Part shown: positions 1 through 8,001 of the stretch, piece by piece | Numbering within the stretch: position 1 is the first letter of the stretch | Layout: each line of letters begins with the position of its first letter | Assembly (NCBI RefSeq): GCF_947492555.1 | Contig: NZ_CANLNE010000001.1 | Coordinates: 434,001 to 498,000 of the forward strand | Source: an uncultured Roseobacter sp. | GTDB lineage: Bacteria; Pseudomonadota; Alphaproteobacteria; Rhodobacterales; Rhodobacteraceae | Direction of reading: 5' to 3' | DNA: 64,000 bases | The notes under the pieces: generated by a model | What the model saw: only the letters and a program-made list of their open reading frames with translations | What the model was told of the DNA's origin: nothing | Databases searched by the model: none | Program-made: the position numbers and the translations under genes

Positions 1-314
1 ATGAAGACAAAATCATTATACATGATCTCGCGCCGGTAGGTGCCATGACCTTCGGCCACGAATTTCTCCTCCGCCGTGCGGGAGTGCACTAGGATTGCAT
101 CCACATCCCCCGCCTCTCCCAGCCGCAGGGCCTGGCCGGTGCCAACCACAAGCAATTGCACATCCAGGTCAAGGTCTTCCTTGATGGCCGGTAACAGCAC
201 ATCCGCCAGGCCAGAGTTTTCAAATGAGGTGGTCACGGCCAGTTTGATGTCTTCTGCCAGTGCGGCAGTGCCTAGAAAAACCGTTGTTAAAAGTGCTGCG
301 ATGCGCGTCATCAT
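1..314 (-). CDS. tupA: Tungstate ABC transporter substrate-binding protein, partial (C-terminus outside window)
   Basis: Only the first 104 codons are present; the gene runs off the left edge. The product begins with a Sec signal peptide (hydrophobic run IAALLTTVFLGTAALA, cleavage near residue 20) followed by the KLAVTTSFENSGLADVLLP stretch and the GTGQAL and DAILVHSR segments typical of TupA/WtpA-like periplasmic oxyanion receptors. The start ATG at 314-312 overlaps the stop of the ATPase gene (ATGA), so it is translationally coupled as the last gene of a permease-ATPase-receptor operon. The assignment to tungstate rather than molybdate rests on the TupA-like N-terminus; a separate modABC set lies at 28-30.5 kb. 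Confidence 0.85.
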   Translation of the reverse strand, partial: MMTRIAALLTTVFLGTAALAEDIKLAVTTSFENSGLADVLLPAIKEDLDLDVQLLVVGTGQALRLGEAGDVDAILVHSRTAEEKFVAEGHGTYRREIMYNDFVF

Positions 315-1024
315 GCGATGATGTCTCCTCTGAAGAATGCCTGCAATTCGGCGGTCTGCGGCGCGCTGAAGAAATCCGACGCGGGACCCCTTTCATGCAC
401 GACGCCATGCAACATGAAGAGTGCATCACCCGCGAGACGTCTGGCTTGACCCAGATCATGTGTGGTCATGATTATGCGGGTTTTTTCGGCAAGCGCGGTC
501 TGCAGGATGCTTTCGATATCGCGCGTCGAGGCGCCGTCCAGATTTGCACAGGGTTCGTCCAGAAACAGCACATCCGGTTTGCGGATCAGGGCGCGCGCCA
601 GCGCAAGCTTCTGTTTCTCCCCGCCCGAAAGCCGCGTGGCCTGAAGTCCCATCCGTGCCTCCAGCCCGATCCGTCGGGCCCAGTGGTTCACGCGGGTCTC
701 GATCTCCGCGCGGGGCGTCGCGATCAGTTGCAACGGATAGCGCAGATTGTCGGCCACCGTGCGCCGCAACATGATCGGGGTCTGAAAGACATAAGCCTGA
801 CGGTGACGTGCCTCTTCCTCGGCCACGGCCCATGTCGCACTACCGTCGCTCAGCCGTTCCACCCCATGCATGACCCGCAGCAAGGTGGTCTTGCCGCTGC
901 CGTTGGGACCCACGATCATGGTCAGCCCCTCCGGATGCAGGGTCAGATTCACCGGCCCCAACAGGCGCTTGCCGCGTCGGCGCACCGCGACATCCTTGAG
1001 GGTCAGGGGCAACATCCTGCTCAC
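311..1024 (-). CDS. tupC: Tungstate ABC transporter ATP-binding protein
   Basis: Cytoplasmic ATPase of the tungstate importer, about 237 residues. Walker A GPNGSGKT lies near residues 39-46, the signature LSGGEKQ near 132-138, Walker B VLFLDEP near 152-158 and the switch His in TTHD. There is no C-terminal TOBE domain, so the ATPase itself carries no oxyanion-sensing module, as is usual for TupC. I chose the GTG at 1024, which overlaps the permease stop (GTGA) and sits 7 nt after GGGAGG; the in-frame GTG at 1027 is possible but only 4 nt from that site. It lies between the permease and receptor genes, both coupled by overlaps. Confidence 0.85.
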   Translation of the reverse strand: MSRMLPLTLKDVAVRRRGKRLLGPVNLTLHPEGLTMIVGPNGSGKTTLLRVMHGVERLSDGSATWAVAEEEARHRQAYVFQTPIMLRRTVADNLRYPLQLIATPRAEIETRVNHWARRIGLEARMGLQATRLSGGEKQKLALARALIRKPDVLFLDEPCANLDGASTRDIESILQTALAEKTRIIMTTHDLGQARRLAGDALFMLHGVVHERGPASDFFSAPQTAELQAFFRGDIIA

Positions 1025-1725
1025 CACCGCCCCTCCCGTTCCGTGCGGGACAGCCAGTGGATGCTGACGTTGATGCCAATGGCCAGCGCGATCAGCACAA
1101 AGCCCAAGGCGAGCGCCAGAGCGAAATCACCCTTGCCGGTTTCCAGCGCGATGGCCGTGGTCAGCACGCGGGTGGCGTTATCGATGTTGCCGCCCACGAT
1201 CATGATCGCACCCACCTCGCCAATGGCCCGCCCGAAACCCGCCAGCGAGGCGGTCAGCAGATTGCGCCGCCCGTCCCAGATCAGCGTCTTGATCCGCTGC
1301 CAGCCGCTGGTGTTCAGCGAGATCAGCAGGTCGTGGTACTCCGCCCAAAGCTCGCGCATCGCCTGATGGGTGATCGAGGCAATGAGCGGTGTGATGATGA
1401 TCACCTGCGCGATGATCATGGCCGTGGGCGTGAAAAGCAGGCCCAGCACGCCAAACGGCCCTGACCGCGACAGCAGAATATAGACGATCAGACCAACCAC
1501 CACAGGCGGCAGTCCCATCAGCGCGTTCAGCAAAGAGATCGTCAGCCGCCGGTATCGGAACCGTCGGATCGCCAGAAAGGTCCCCAGCGGCAAGGCAATG
1601 GCCGAGGCGATCACAAGCGCCGAGAGGCTCACCTGCAAGGAACGCAGCGAGATCTGCATCAGGTCAGGATCGAAGGTGACCACCAGCCAGAATGCCGACA
1701 CCAGACCTTCAAGAATATCGTTCAT
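1021..1725 (-). CDS. tupB: Tungstate ABC transporter permease
   Basis: Inner-membrane permease of 234 residues with five to six hydrophobic segments and a binding-protein-dependent transport fold. The segment around residues 130-165 (ELWAEYHDLLISLNTSGWQRIKTLIWD) is in the EAA-loop position that contacts the ATPase, and GFGRAIGEVGAIMIVGGNI near the C-terminus is characteristic of TupB/ModB-like permeases. It is the first gene of the operon; only 80 bp separate it from the stop of the Rieske-TPP gene on the same strand, so read-through from that operon is possible. No clear Shine-Dalgarno sequence precedes the ATG beyond a weak CTGAGAC. Confidence 0.85.
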   Translation of the reverse strand: MNDILEGLVSAFWLVVTFDPDLMQISLRSLQVSLSALVIASAIALPLGTFLAIRRFRYRRLTISLLNALMGLPPVVVGLIVYILLSRSGPFGVLGLLFTPTAMIIAQVIIITPLIASITHQAMRELWAEYHDLLISLNTSGWQRIKTLIWDGRRNLLTASLAGFGRAIGEVGAIMIVGGNIDNATRVLTTAIALETGKGDFALALALGFVLIALAIGINVSIHWLSRTEREGRW

Positions 1726-1805
1726 GTCTCAGGCCGGATCATCTGCCACGCGTTCACACTTTGGTTGATCCGTCCTAGGACATCGCCGGGGGCGGTGCAA
1801 TCGGA

Positions 1806-3785
1806 TCAGACGAGATCGGCGTCTGTCATGATTTCAACGAGGGCCGGCCCCTTGTGATCCAGCGCTTCCCTGATCGCCGCCTCCAAGTCGCCAGCATCCG
1901 TGACCTTGACCCCGTGACCACCGCAGAGCCGGGCAAAGGCGGCAAAACCCGGATTCTGCAGATCTGTTTCCCAAACCGGCCATTCGCCCGACCGCTGCTC
2001 CTTCGAGATCTTGCCCAGCTCGCCGTTGTGCAGCAGGATATGGGTGATATCCATGCCGTATTTGACGGCAGTGGTGAACTCCATCGGGTATTGGCCAAAA
2101 CCGCCATCACCAGAGATTGACACCACCTTGCAGTCCGTCAGATCGGGTTTGTCCTGGGTTGCCGCCCAAGCGCCCAAAGCGGCAGGCAGGCCAAAGCCGA
2201 TGGAGCCGAGATAGCCCGACATCAGCACCCGCTGCGTGCCCTTGGTTTCCAGATAGCGGCCAAAGGAATAGGTGTTGTTGCCCACGTCCACAGCGAAAAT
2301 GGTGTTCTCCGGCACCAGCCGCCCCAGCGCCTCGAAAATCGCAAAGGAATGGATGCCCTTGCCGAGATCTTCCGCCAGCCGCTGTTGCTTTTCACGCCGC
2401 CAGATGTCCCAGCGGTCGGCCAGTTCGGTGATCTGATCCACCGCATCGGGGTTTTTGTTATCCGCCTTTGCAATGGCATCGCAAAACGCACCCACATCCC
2501 CCCAGATCGGCAGGGCGACGGGGTGGAATTTGCCCAGCTGCATGTGTTCATGATCGACCTGGATGATCTCCTTGCTGCGCTCGATCCCGGTGTGATTGGA
2601 AAAGCTGGTGCCCAGCGCGATGATCAGATCGGCCTCGTTCATGAACCAGCTGGCGATGGGGGTGCCGGACCGGCCCAGCACGCCGCCCGCGCAGCGGTGA
2701 TCGTCCGGCAAGAGCCCCTTGGCCTTGAAGGTGGTCAGGACCGGTGTGCCGAGGGTTTCGGCCAATGTCGCGATCTCCTCGCGCACCGGATAGGCACCGT
2801 GCCCGACCACGATAATTGGGCGTTTCGCGGCCTTGATCATTGCCGCCGCCTTGTCGATCTCACTTTGCGCCGGGATCACGGGGGCTGCCGTCACCCGTCC
2901 CTCCGGTGCGCCAGCCGGTTTGCCCGAGGGGTTCGTCTGCACGTCGTCAGGGAAGATCAGATGCGCCACGTTCTGCTCCACAATCGCCGTCTTACAGGCC
3001 AGTGACGCCAGCTCCGCGTGGTTGGAGCTGCCGAGCACAGGTTGGGAAAAGCTGGTGACCGCCTGAAAGGCAGACAGAAGGTCGATGTCCTGAAACGCCC
3101 CCGGCCCCATGACCTGTGTCTGCACTTGTCCGGTCAGCGCCAGCACCGGGGCGCGGTCCACCTTGGCGTCCCACAGCCCGGTGAGCAGGTTCGTGGCCCC
3201 CGGCCCCGCAATGGTCAGGCAGGCCGCAGGTGTACCCGTCAGCTTGCCATAGGCAGAGGCCGCAAAGGCCGCCGCACCCTCGTGCCGGATGCCGAAGTAC
3301 GTCATCTTGCCATCCACCACGGCGCGCCGGATCGCGTCCGACAGCCCCAGATTGGAATGGCCCACCATGCCAAAAACCGATTGCACACCCCAGTTGCTGA
3401 GCGTCTCGACCATGACATCCGTGACCGTCCGTTCATGCGGCGGCTCCGGCGCTATACCTACGAAAATCTCGCCCTCGCGCACCTCCACCGGGTACATCTG
3501 CTGCCCGGTGTCCTCATGCCCGCCCGGCGGTTTGCCGGTCAGCGGGTCGAAATCCCAGCCGTGCCAGGGGCAGCGAATCCAGCATTTGTCGTCGATGCCT
3601 TTTTCGATGGAGCCTTCGCCCAAGGGCCCGCGCTGATGCGGGCAGTGGTTGTTCATCGCCGCCCATTGCCCGTCGAAATGCACAAGGCAGATTGACGTGG
3701 TGCGCGCGGTTACGGTCTTGACCCGGCCTTCGGGCAGGTCGTCGGTATGGCCAACGCTGATCCAGTCGAGGGTTTCGTCACTCAT
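1806..3785 (-). CDS. Rieske [2Fe-2S] - thiamine pyrophosphate enzyme fusion
   Basis: A 659-residue protein with two parts. Residues 1-112 form a Rieske-type ferredoxin domain with ligands C48-x-H50 and C72-x2-H75. Residues about 120-659 form a complete TPP-dependent enzyme of the pyruvate oxidase/acetolactate synthase family: catalytic Glu169 in the N-terminal Pyr domain (RHEGAAAFAASAYG), a central domain, and the Mg-TPP motif GDG at about 559 followed 26 residues later by HNGELG. The start at 3785 overlaps the upstream stop and has AGGAG before it; an upstream in-frame ATG at 3839 would add 18 residues inside the neighbouring gene. The TPP half suggests decarboxylation of a 2-oxo acid. The fused Rieske suggests electrons leave by an iron-sulfur route. 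Substrate unknown. It is the last gene of a five-gene overlapping operon. Confidence 0.85.
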   Translation of the reverse strand: MSDETLDWISVGHTDDLPEGRVKTVTARTTSICLVHFDGQWAAMNNHCPHQRGPLGEGSIEKGIDDKCWIRCPWHGWDFDPLTGKPPGGHEDTGQQMYPVEVREGEIFVGIAPEPPHERTVTDVMVETLSNWGVQSVFGMVGHSNLGLSDAIRRAVVDGKMTYFGIRHEGAAAFAASAYGKLTGTPAACLTIAGPGATNLLTGLWDAKVDRAPVLALTGQVQTQVMGPGAFQDIDLLSAFQAVTSFSQPVLGSSNHAELASLACKTAIVEQNVAHLIFPDDVQTNPSGKPAGAPEGRVTAAPVIPAQSEIDKAAAMIKAAKRPIIVVGHGAYPVREEIATLAETLGTPVLTTFKAKGLLPDDHRCAGGVLGRSGTPIASWFMNEADLIIALGTSFSNHTGIERSKEIIQVDHEHMQLGKFHPVALPIWGDVGAFCDAIAKADNKNPDAVDQITELADRWDIWRREKQQRLAEDLGKGIHSFAIFEALGRLVPENTIFAVDVGNNTYSFGRYLETKGTQRVLMSGYLGSIGFGLPAALGAWAATQDKPDLTDCKVVSISGDGGFGQYPMEFTTAVKYGMDITHILLHNGELGKISKEQRSGEWPVWETDLQNPGFAAFARLCGGHGVKVTDAGDLEAAIREALDHKGPALVEIMTDADLV

Positions 3786-4062
3786 TTGGCTCTCCTGTTT
3801 CAGATGGCGTGGTGAAGAAATCATAGAGCTTCTGGGCAAGGCTCAGGATGGCGAAACACCCCAGCGCCCAGATCAGCAGCTCGAACGGGGCGGCATTGGT
3901 GCCCCGCAGCCATTGGCCGACCAGACCGCCCTGCGGGCGCAGCACCTCAAGCCCGAAAAGGCCCGGGCGGTCCCAGAGCGACAGATACCAGAAGCGCGAG
4001 AGGTAAAAGAAGATCGCGGCCAAACAGCCGATCAGGATCAGCATCAGAATACGGCGCATCAT
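3778..4062 (-). CDS. Small membrane protein of the Rieske/TPP operon
   Basis: A 94-residue protein of unknown family. Residues about 4-24 form an N-terminal hydrophobic helix (ILMLILIGCLAAIFFYLSRFWYL) and a second helix covers about 60-80 (PFELLIWALGCFAILSLAQKLYDFF), leaving a short central loop that contains GLFGLEVLRPQGG. No cofactor ligands are obvious. It overlaps its upstream neighbour by 4 bp (ATGA) and the downstream Rieske-TPP gene by 8 bp, so a 1:1 coupling with those proteins is plausible. Its likely role is a membrane anchor or assembly partner, which is inference from position only. Confidence 0.7.
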   Translation of the reverse strand: MMRRILMLILIGCLAAIFFYLSRFWYLSLWDRPGLFGLEVLRPQGGLVGQWLRGTNAAPFELLIWALGCFAILSLAQKLYDFFTTPSETGEPNE

Positions 4063-4820
4063 TCCAGCACCTCAAGCGTATCAGGGTCCAGACGCAGCAC
4101 CAGCAGATCGCCGCGCCGTTCCACTTCACCTTCCAGCGAGACGAACTGCGCCACATAGTGATAGGCGCTTTCCGGCAGGTGGCCGCCGTCCGGCCCGGTG
4201 ATCAGCAGGAATTCCGAGCCGTCCACCGGCTGCGTCGAGACAAAGACGGGCGGCACCTTGCCCAGCAGGCAGAGATTGGCGCAGGCCTTATGCGCCAACC
4301 CACGCCCGGGCCGCATCGCGCCAGCCAGGCATTTGCCATCACAAATCTCGCCCGCGAGCTTCCAGCGGCCGAGTGGAATGGTCTCGAAGACCGGCACCTC
4401 CCCTTCAGCGGCTTGAAGGCCGTTGCGACCGCCCCGCACCTGCATCATGTCCAAAGATCCGCGTTCAAGCAGCACCCCGGACACCTGCGCCAATTGTCCC
4501 TCTAACGGGATGGCGCGGCTTTCCACGTTGGTCTTGCCGCCGCCTGCGAGCATCAGGGTATGCCCCGCCGGAATGCGCTCGTTGCCTTCGGTGACCCGCA
4601 AGAGCGGATAGGGGGTCAGCTCGACAACCCCGGTAACCGTTTGCCGCCCATAGTCGAACCGAAAAGCACCCTCGCCCGGATCGTCCTGCGCGATGCCAAG
4701 CGCCAGACCGAAACCCGCAAGCCCCGAGATAAACAGCACGCAAACCGCGAGCAGCAGACCCCGCAACGCCTTGGGCGCAGGCAGGTATCCAACGAAGAAG
4801 GGACGATCCTTGTCACTCAT
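4059..4820 (-). CDS. Membrane-anchored protein with paired-cysteine motif, Rieske/TPP operon
   Basis: 253 residues. One transmembrane helix lies near residues 20-43; the remainder is predicted soluble and probably periplasmic. The notable element is C160-x3-C164-x13-H178-x-C180-x3-C184, followed by a GKVPPVFV segment. The spacing suggests a metal or redox-cofactor site or two disulfides, and I recall similar Cys-motif segments in other bacterial exported proteins but cannot name the family. The middle region (70-150) is rich in beta-strand-like sequence. It overlaps both neighbours by ATGA junctions, which places it firmly inside the operon with the two Rieske proteins. A role in electron transfer or cofactor delivery is inference. 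Confidence 0.75.
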   Translation of the reverse strand: MSDKDRPFFVGYLPAPKALRGLLLAVCVLFISGLAGFGLALGIAQDDPGEGAFRFDYGRQTVTGVVELTPYPLLRVTEGNERIPAGHTLMLAGGGKTNVESRAIPLEGQLAQVSGVLLERGSLDMMQVRGGRNGLQAAEGEVPVFETIPLGRWKLAGEICDGKCLAGAMRPGRGLAHKACANLCLLGKVPPVFVSTQPVDGSEFLLITGPDGGHLPESAYHYVAQFVSLEGEVERRGDLLVLRLDPDTLEVLE

Positions 4821-5869
4821 GACGTCGCTCCTGCGGGTACCGGTTCCACGTAAGTCCCGGGCGGATTGGCGCGGGGGTCGACCAATACGCGGGTACCTTC
4901 GGTCTTCAGATTGTAGGTTGGGATTTTCTCGGTGAAGGGCGCGGGCGAGCGGCCGTTGGTGACGTCATACTGAAACCCGTGCCACGGGCAGGTCACCAGA
5001 CAGTCGATAATTTGCCCCTCTCCCAACGGCCCGTTCTGGTGCGCGCAGGCGTTGGAGATGGCGCTGAGCTTGCCCTCGTTGAGATAGACCGCCACGCGTT
5101 CGCCATTGGCCAACAGCTTAATCTTGGCAAAGCCCTCCTTCATTTCCGAGACATCGCACACCGGCACCCACTCGACGGCCTCGGACGCCAGCTCCTGATC
5201 CGCGCGGCGTTCTTTCAGAGCCGCTATCAGTTGCAAGATGCCCACGGCCGCCGCGCCGCCGATGAAAATCATCGTAAAGGCATGGTTCTGCTGATCCTGC
5301 AGGATGCCGAAGGAGACATGCGCCACCACCGAGAGATAGGCCGGGTAGATCAGGTAGTGGATGCGTTTCCAGACCGGCGGGCTGAGGAATTTCATCCAGA
5401 AATCATGGCTCGTTGCCGCCAGCAGGATCAGCGTGAAAAGTGCGAAAATCCCGAAGACCTCGAAGGGGAAGCCTGCAAGCTGGCCGTAGCTGGTATTCGC
5501 AAAGAGCAGCGCCTCGTACTTGTTCGACGACGAAAAGGCGAAGTACCAGTCCACGATATAGCCCGCATGGGTGATCGCCACGAAAACCGTCATCACCCCG
5601 AAGTGTCGCCGATTGTAGAGCAAGGGCAGGAACCGGGGATCAAGCCGCGCTAAGGGACCGATACAAAGGATCACCGTCAGCATGACAAAAGCACAGGCCC
5701 CGAAAGCACGGGCATTATGGACCTGCGGGTTGATCGGACGTTCGTGACTTAGAATGCCGGGACTGGCATAGAGGAAGACGTACAGGAATAGTCCCACCCC
5801 CAGCAACATCACCGCGTCATAGATGTACTTGTTCGGGTTCCACTGAACGGGGATGTATTTGACGCTCAT
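4817..5869 (-). CDS. Ferric reductase-like transmembrane protein with C-terminal Rieske domain
   Basis: 350 residues. The N-terminal two-thirds (about 15-220) hold six hydrophobic helices with several histidines placed in membrane segments (H89, H101, H155, H171, H184), as in cytochrome b-type ferric reductase-like or MsrQ-like domains. The C-terminus (about 235-335) is a Rieske domain with C275-x-H277 and C294-x2-H297. The ATG at 5869 was chosen because it overlaps the upstream stop (ATGA) and follows GGAGGTCAGCCA; the frame is open further upstream but only as antisense-like sequence inside the neighbour. Expected role: transfer of electrons between a membrane heme pair and a soluble [2Fe-2S] centre, paired with the Rieske-TPP enzyme in the same operon. 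Confidence 0.85.
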   Translation of the reverse strand: MSVKYIPVQWNPNKYIYDAVMLLGVGLFLYVFLYASPGILSHERPINPQVHNARAFGACAFVMLTVILCIGPLARLDPRFLPLLYNRRHFGVMTVFVAITHAGYIVDWYFAFSSSNKYEALLFANTSYGQLAGFPFEVFGIFALFTLILLAATSHDFWMKFLSPPVWKRIHYLIYPAYLSVVAHVSFGILQDQQNHAFTMIFIGGAAAVGILQLIAALKERRADQELASEAVEWVPVCDVSEMKEGFAKIKLLANGERVAVYLNEGKLSAISNACAHQNGPLGEGQIIDCLVTCPWHGFQYDVTNGRSPAPFTEKIPTYNLKTEGTRVLVDPRANPPGTYVEPVPAGATS

Positions 5870-6243
5870 TGGCTGACCTCCGCCGGGCCGGAGAGTTGCA
5901 CCGGCGCGATCTCTGCAGGCCATGTCTGGCGCAGGCTGAGCCCCGTCAGGATGATCAGGCAGATGCCGATGGGCAGGATCCACCCCACCGCGAAATGGGC
6001 CCGGCGCGGCGGATCATAGCGGCGCGCCCAGAGCTCGCGCCCGCTCTCATAGAGGTACCAGCGCCACAGCACCAAGGGCCAGATCACCAGAATACCGGGG
6101 ATCAGCAAGGGGCGGAAAATATAGGCGCCGCGCGCATCCTCGTCGATGCGGTCCATGCCGATGGTCAGGAAAATCGCGGCCACCACGGCACCGATGCTGC
6201 CCCAGATGCGCAGCCCCATCAGAATGGCTTCGGCCTGGTTCAT
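5866..6243 (-). CDS. Small membrane protein, first gene of the Rieske/TPP operon
   Basis: 125 residues with three likely membrane helices (about 10-30, 42-65 and 85-105). A conserved-looking loop DRIDEDARGAYIFRPLLIPG follows the first helix, and ESGRELWARRYDPPRRAHF precedes the third. The family is not recognised. It could be a small subunit of the cytochrome b-like protein encoded next, whose start codon overlaps its stop. The promoter of the operon should lie in 6244-6486, between this gene and the end of tctA; I see no unambiguous -35/-10 pair there. Confidence 0.7.
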   Translation of the reverse strand: MNQAEAILMGLRIWGSIGAVVAAIFLTIGMDRIDEDARGAYIFRPLLIPGILVIWPLVLWRWYLYESGRELWARRYDPPRRAHFAVGWILPIGICLIILTGLSLRQTWPAEIAPVQLSGPAEVSQ

Positions 6244-6486
6244 CGCGTTGCCCTGCCCGCTGCGATCTGTCCCTCATCGTGCTGTTGTTTCGGGGCGGAA
6301 AGGCAGGCAGGCATCTTGAACTCCGGTCTTTTGCTACGCAGTGGCGTTGTGCTGCGCGTATCCTGCCAAGCCTGCACGAAACCCGCGCCTGCCGCCAAAT
6401 CACAATTTCAGTTTACCTCGTGAACGCCAGCAAAATGCCGCCAATGTGGTTTTCCTGCGTCACGTGCCAACCGGCCCGCCCGCGAC

Positions 6487-8001
6487 CTAGTCCTTCACCT
6501 TTGGCGACAGGGCTGACGTACCTTTCACCGCCCGCACGCCTGCCCGCACAATCGCGACGATGGTCAGCAGGGTCATCGCCCAGAAGAACCACGTGATCGG
6601 GCCGCGCACCAGAATGGACGGGTCGCTGCCAGACATGAGCATGGACTGGCGGAAGTTATCCTCCAGCAGCGGGCCGAGGATGAAGGCGATGAGGAAGGGT
6701 GCTGCCGGGATATGATAGCGCACCATCATGAAACCGACCCAGCCCATCACGAACATCACGCCCACGTCAAAGATATTGTTGTTCACTGCAAAGACCCCGT
6801 AGATGCAGAGCACCAGTACGGCGGGGATCAGGATGCGCTTGGGGATGTCTGCTACGTATTTGAACCCGCGGATGGCGACGGTGCCGATCAGGAACAGGAA
6901 GACCGAACTGACGATCAGCCCGATGAAAAGCCCGTAGATGATGTCGACATTCAGGATGAACATCATCGGGCCGGGCTGCAGCCCGTGGATCATGAAGGCA
7001 CCGATGATGATGGCGGTGATCACATCGCCCGGCACGCCAAGCGCCAGAAGCGGGATCAGCGTGGCGCCAGCTACCCCGTTGTTACCGGCCTCGGAGGCTG
7101 CCACCCCTTCGACCTCGCCCTTGCCGAAGTTCTCCTTGTTTTTCGACGTGCGCCGCGCCTCAGAGTAACTGAGGAACGCCGAGGGGGCCGCCCCAATGCC
7201 GGGGATAGAGCCAAGGAACACACCGATGAAACTGCCCCGTACGATGGATTTGAAGCTGCGGCGGTAGTCGGCAAAGCTGACCCAGTTCTTGCCGAGGCTG
7301 CGCGCCGTGCCGACATGCGCCGTCGGATGCCAGACCATGGCCAGGATTTCCGGGATGGCGAAGAGGCCAATCAGCACGGCGATAAAATTCAGGCCCCCCA
7401 TCATATTCGGATCGCCGAAGGTGAAGCGGTTGGTACCGTAAACCAGATCGAGCCCGATGGTCGCCAACAGCAACCCGAGCAGCGCCGACAGCGCCCCGCG
7501 CAGCAGGCTTTCGCCCGAGACACCGGCGATGATGGTCAGGGAGAACAGGATGAGGGTGAAGAACTCCGGTGGCCCGAAGCTGAGCGCGAAGGACGCGAGC
7601 CAACCGGCAAAGAGAATGAGCGACAGGTTCGAGATGACATCCGCCGTACAGGAGGCCCAGAGCGCCATGCCCAGCGCGCGGCCTGCCTCACCCTTCTCGG
7701 CCATCGGGTAGCCGTCGAGGATCGTGGCGGAGGATGCAGGCGTGCCCGGTGTCTTGATCAGAATCGCCGGGATCGACCCGCCGAAAATGCCGCCCTTGTA
7801 GACCCCGAGCAGCAGCAGGATGCCGGTGATCGGTTGCATCGCGAAGGTAAAGGGCAGCGTCAGCGCCACCGCCATGGTCGCCGACATGCCGGGGATCGCG
7901 CCACCGATTACCCCAATGGCCACGCCCATGAAAAGCGCCAGAAAACTTTCGATGTTGCCCACAAGGCTGAGGCCGGCCGCGATGCTGTCCAGAAAGCTCA
8001 T
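6487..8001 (-). CDS. tctA: Tripartite tricarboxylate transporter, large permease subunit TctA
   Basis: 504 residues, the usual length for TctA, with about twelve membrane helices. Recognisable family segments include GVAIGVIGGAIPGMSATMAVALTLPFTF near the N-terminus, GGSIPAILIKTPGTPAS (the conserved substrate-site loop) and the second pseudo-repeat GSIPGIGAAPSAFLSY. The start at 8001 overlaps the tctB stop (ATGA); the reading frame stays open upstream but that part is the shadow of tctB. It forms the main transmembrane pore of a secondary carboxylate transporter served by the periplasmic TctC receptor. Substrate could be citrate or another di/tricarboxylate or aromatic acid; the sequence does not decide. 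Confidence 0.93.
   Translation of the reverse strand: MSFLDSIAAGLSLVGNIESFLALFMGVAIGVIGGAIPGMSATMAVALTLPFTFAMQPITGILLLLGVYKGGIFGGSIPAILIKTPGTPASSATILDGYPMAEKGEAGRALGMALWASCTADVISNLSLILFAGWLASFALSFGPPEFFTLILFSLTIIAGVSGESLLRGALSALLGLLLATIGLDLVYGTNRFTFGDPNMMGGLNFIAVLIGLFAIPEILAMVWHPTAHVGTARSLGKNWVSFADYRRSFKSIVRGSFIGVFLGSIPGIGAAPSAFLSYSEARRTSKNKENFGKGEVEGVAASEAGNNGVAGATLIPLLALGVPGDVITAIIIGAFMIHGLQPGPMMFILNVDIIYGLFIGLIVSSVFLFLIGTVAIRGFKYVADIPKRILIPAVLVLCIYGVFAVNNNIFDVGVMFVMGWVGFMMVRYHIPAAPFLIAFILGPLLEDNFRQSMLMSGSDPSILVRGPITWFFWAMTLLTIVAIVRAGVRAVKGTSALSPKVKD

Noticed and set aside
260-1366. Long plus-strand open frame across the tungstate transporter genes
   Set aside because: It is the antisense of two clear ABC genes, has no ribosome site and reads as a His/Arg/Gln-rich non-protein sequence typical of GC-rich shadow frames.
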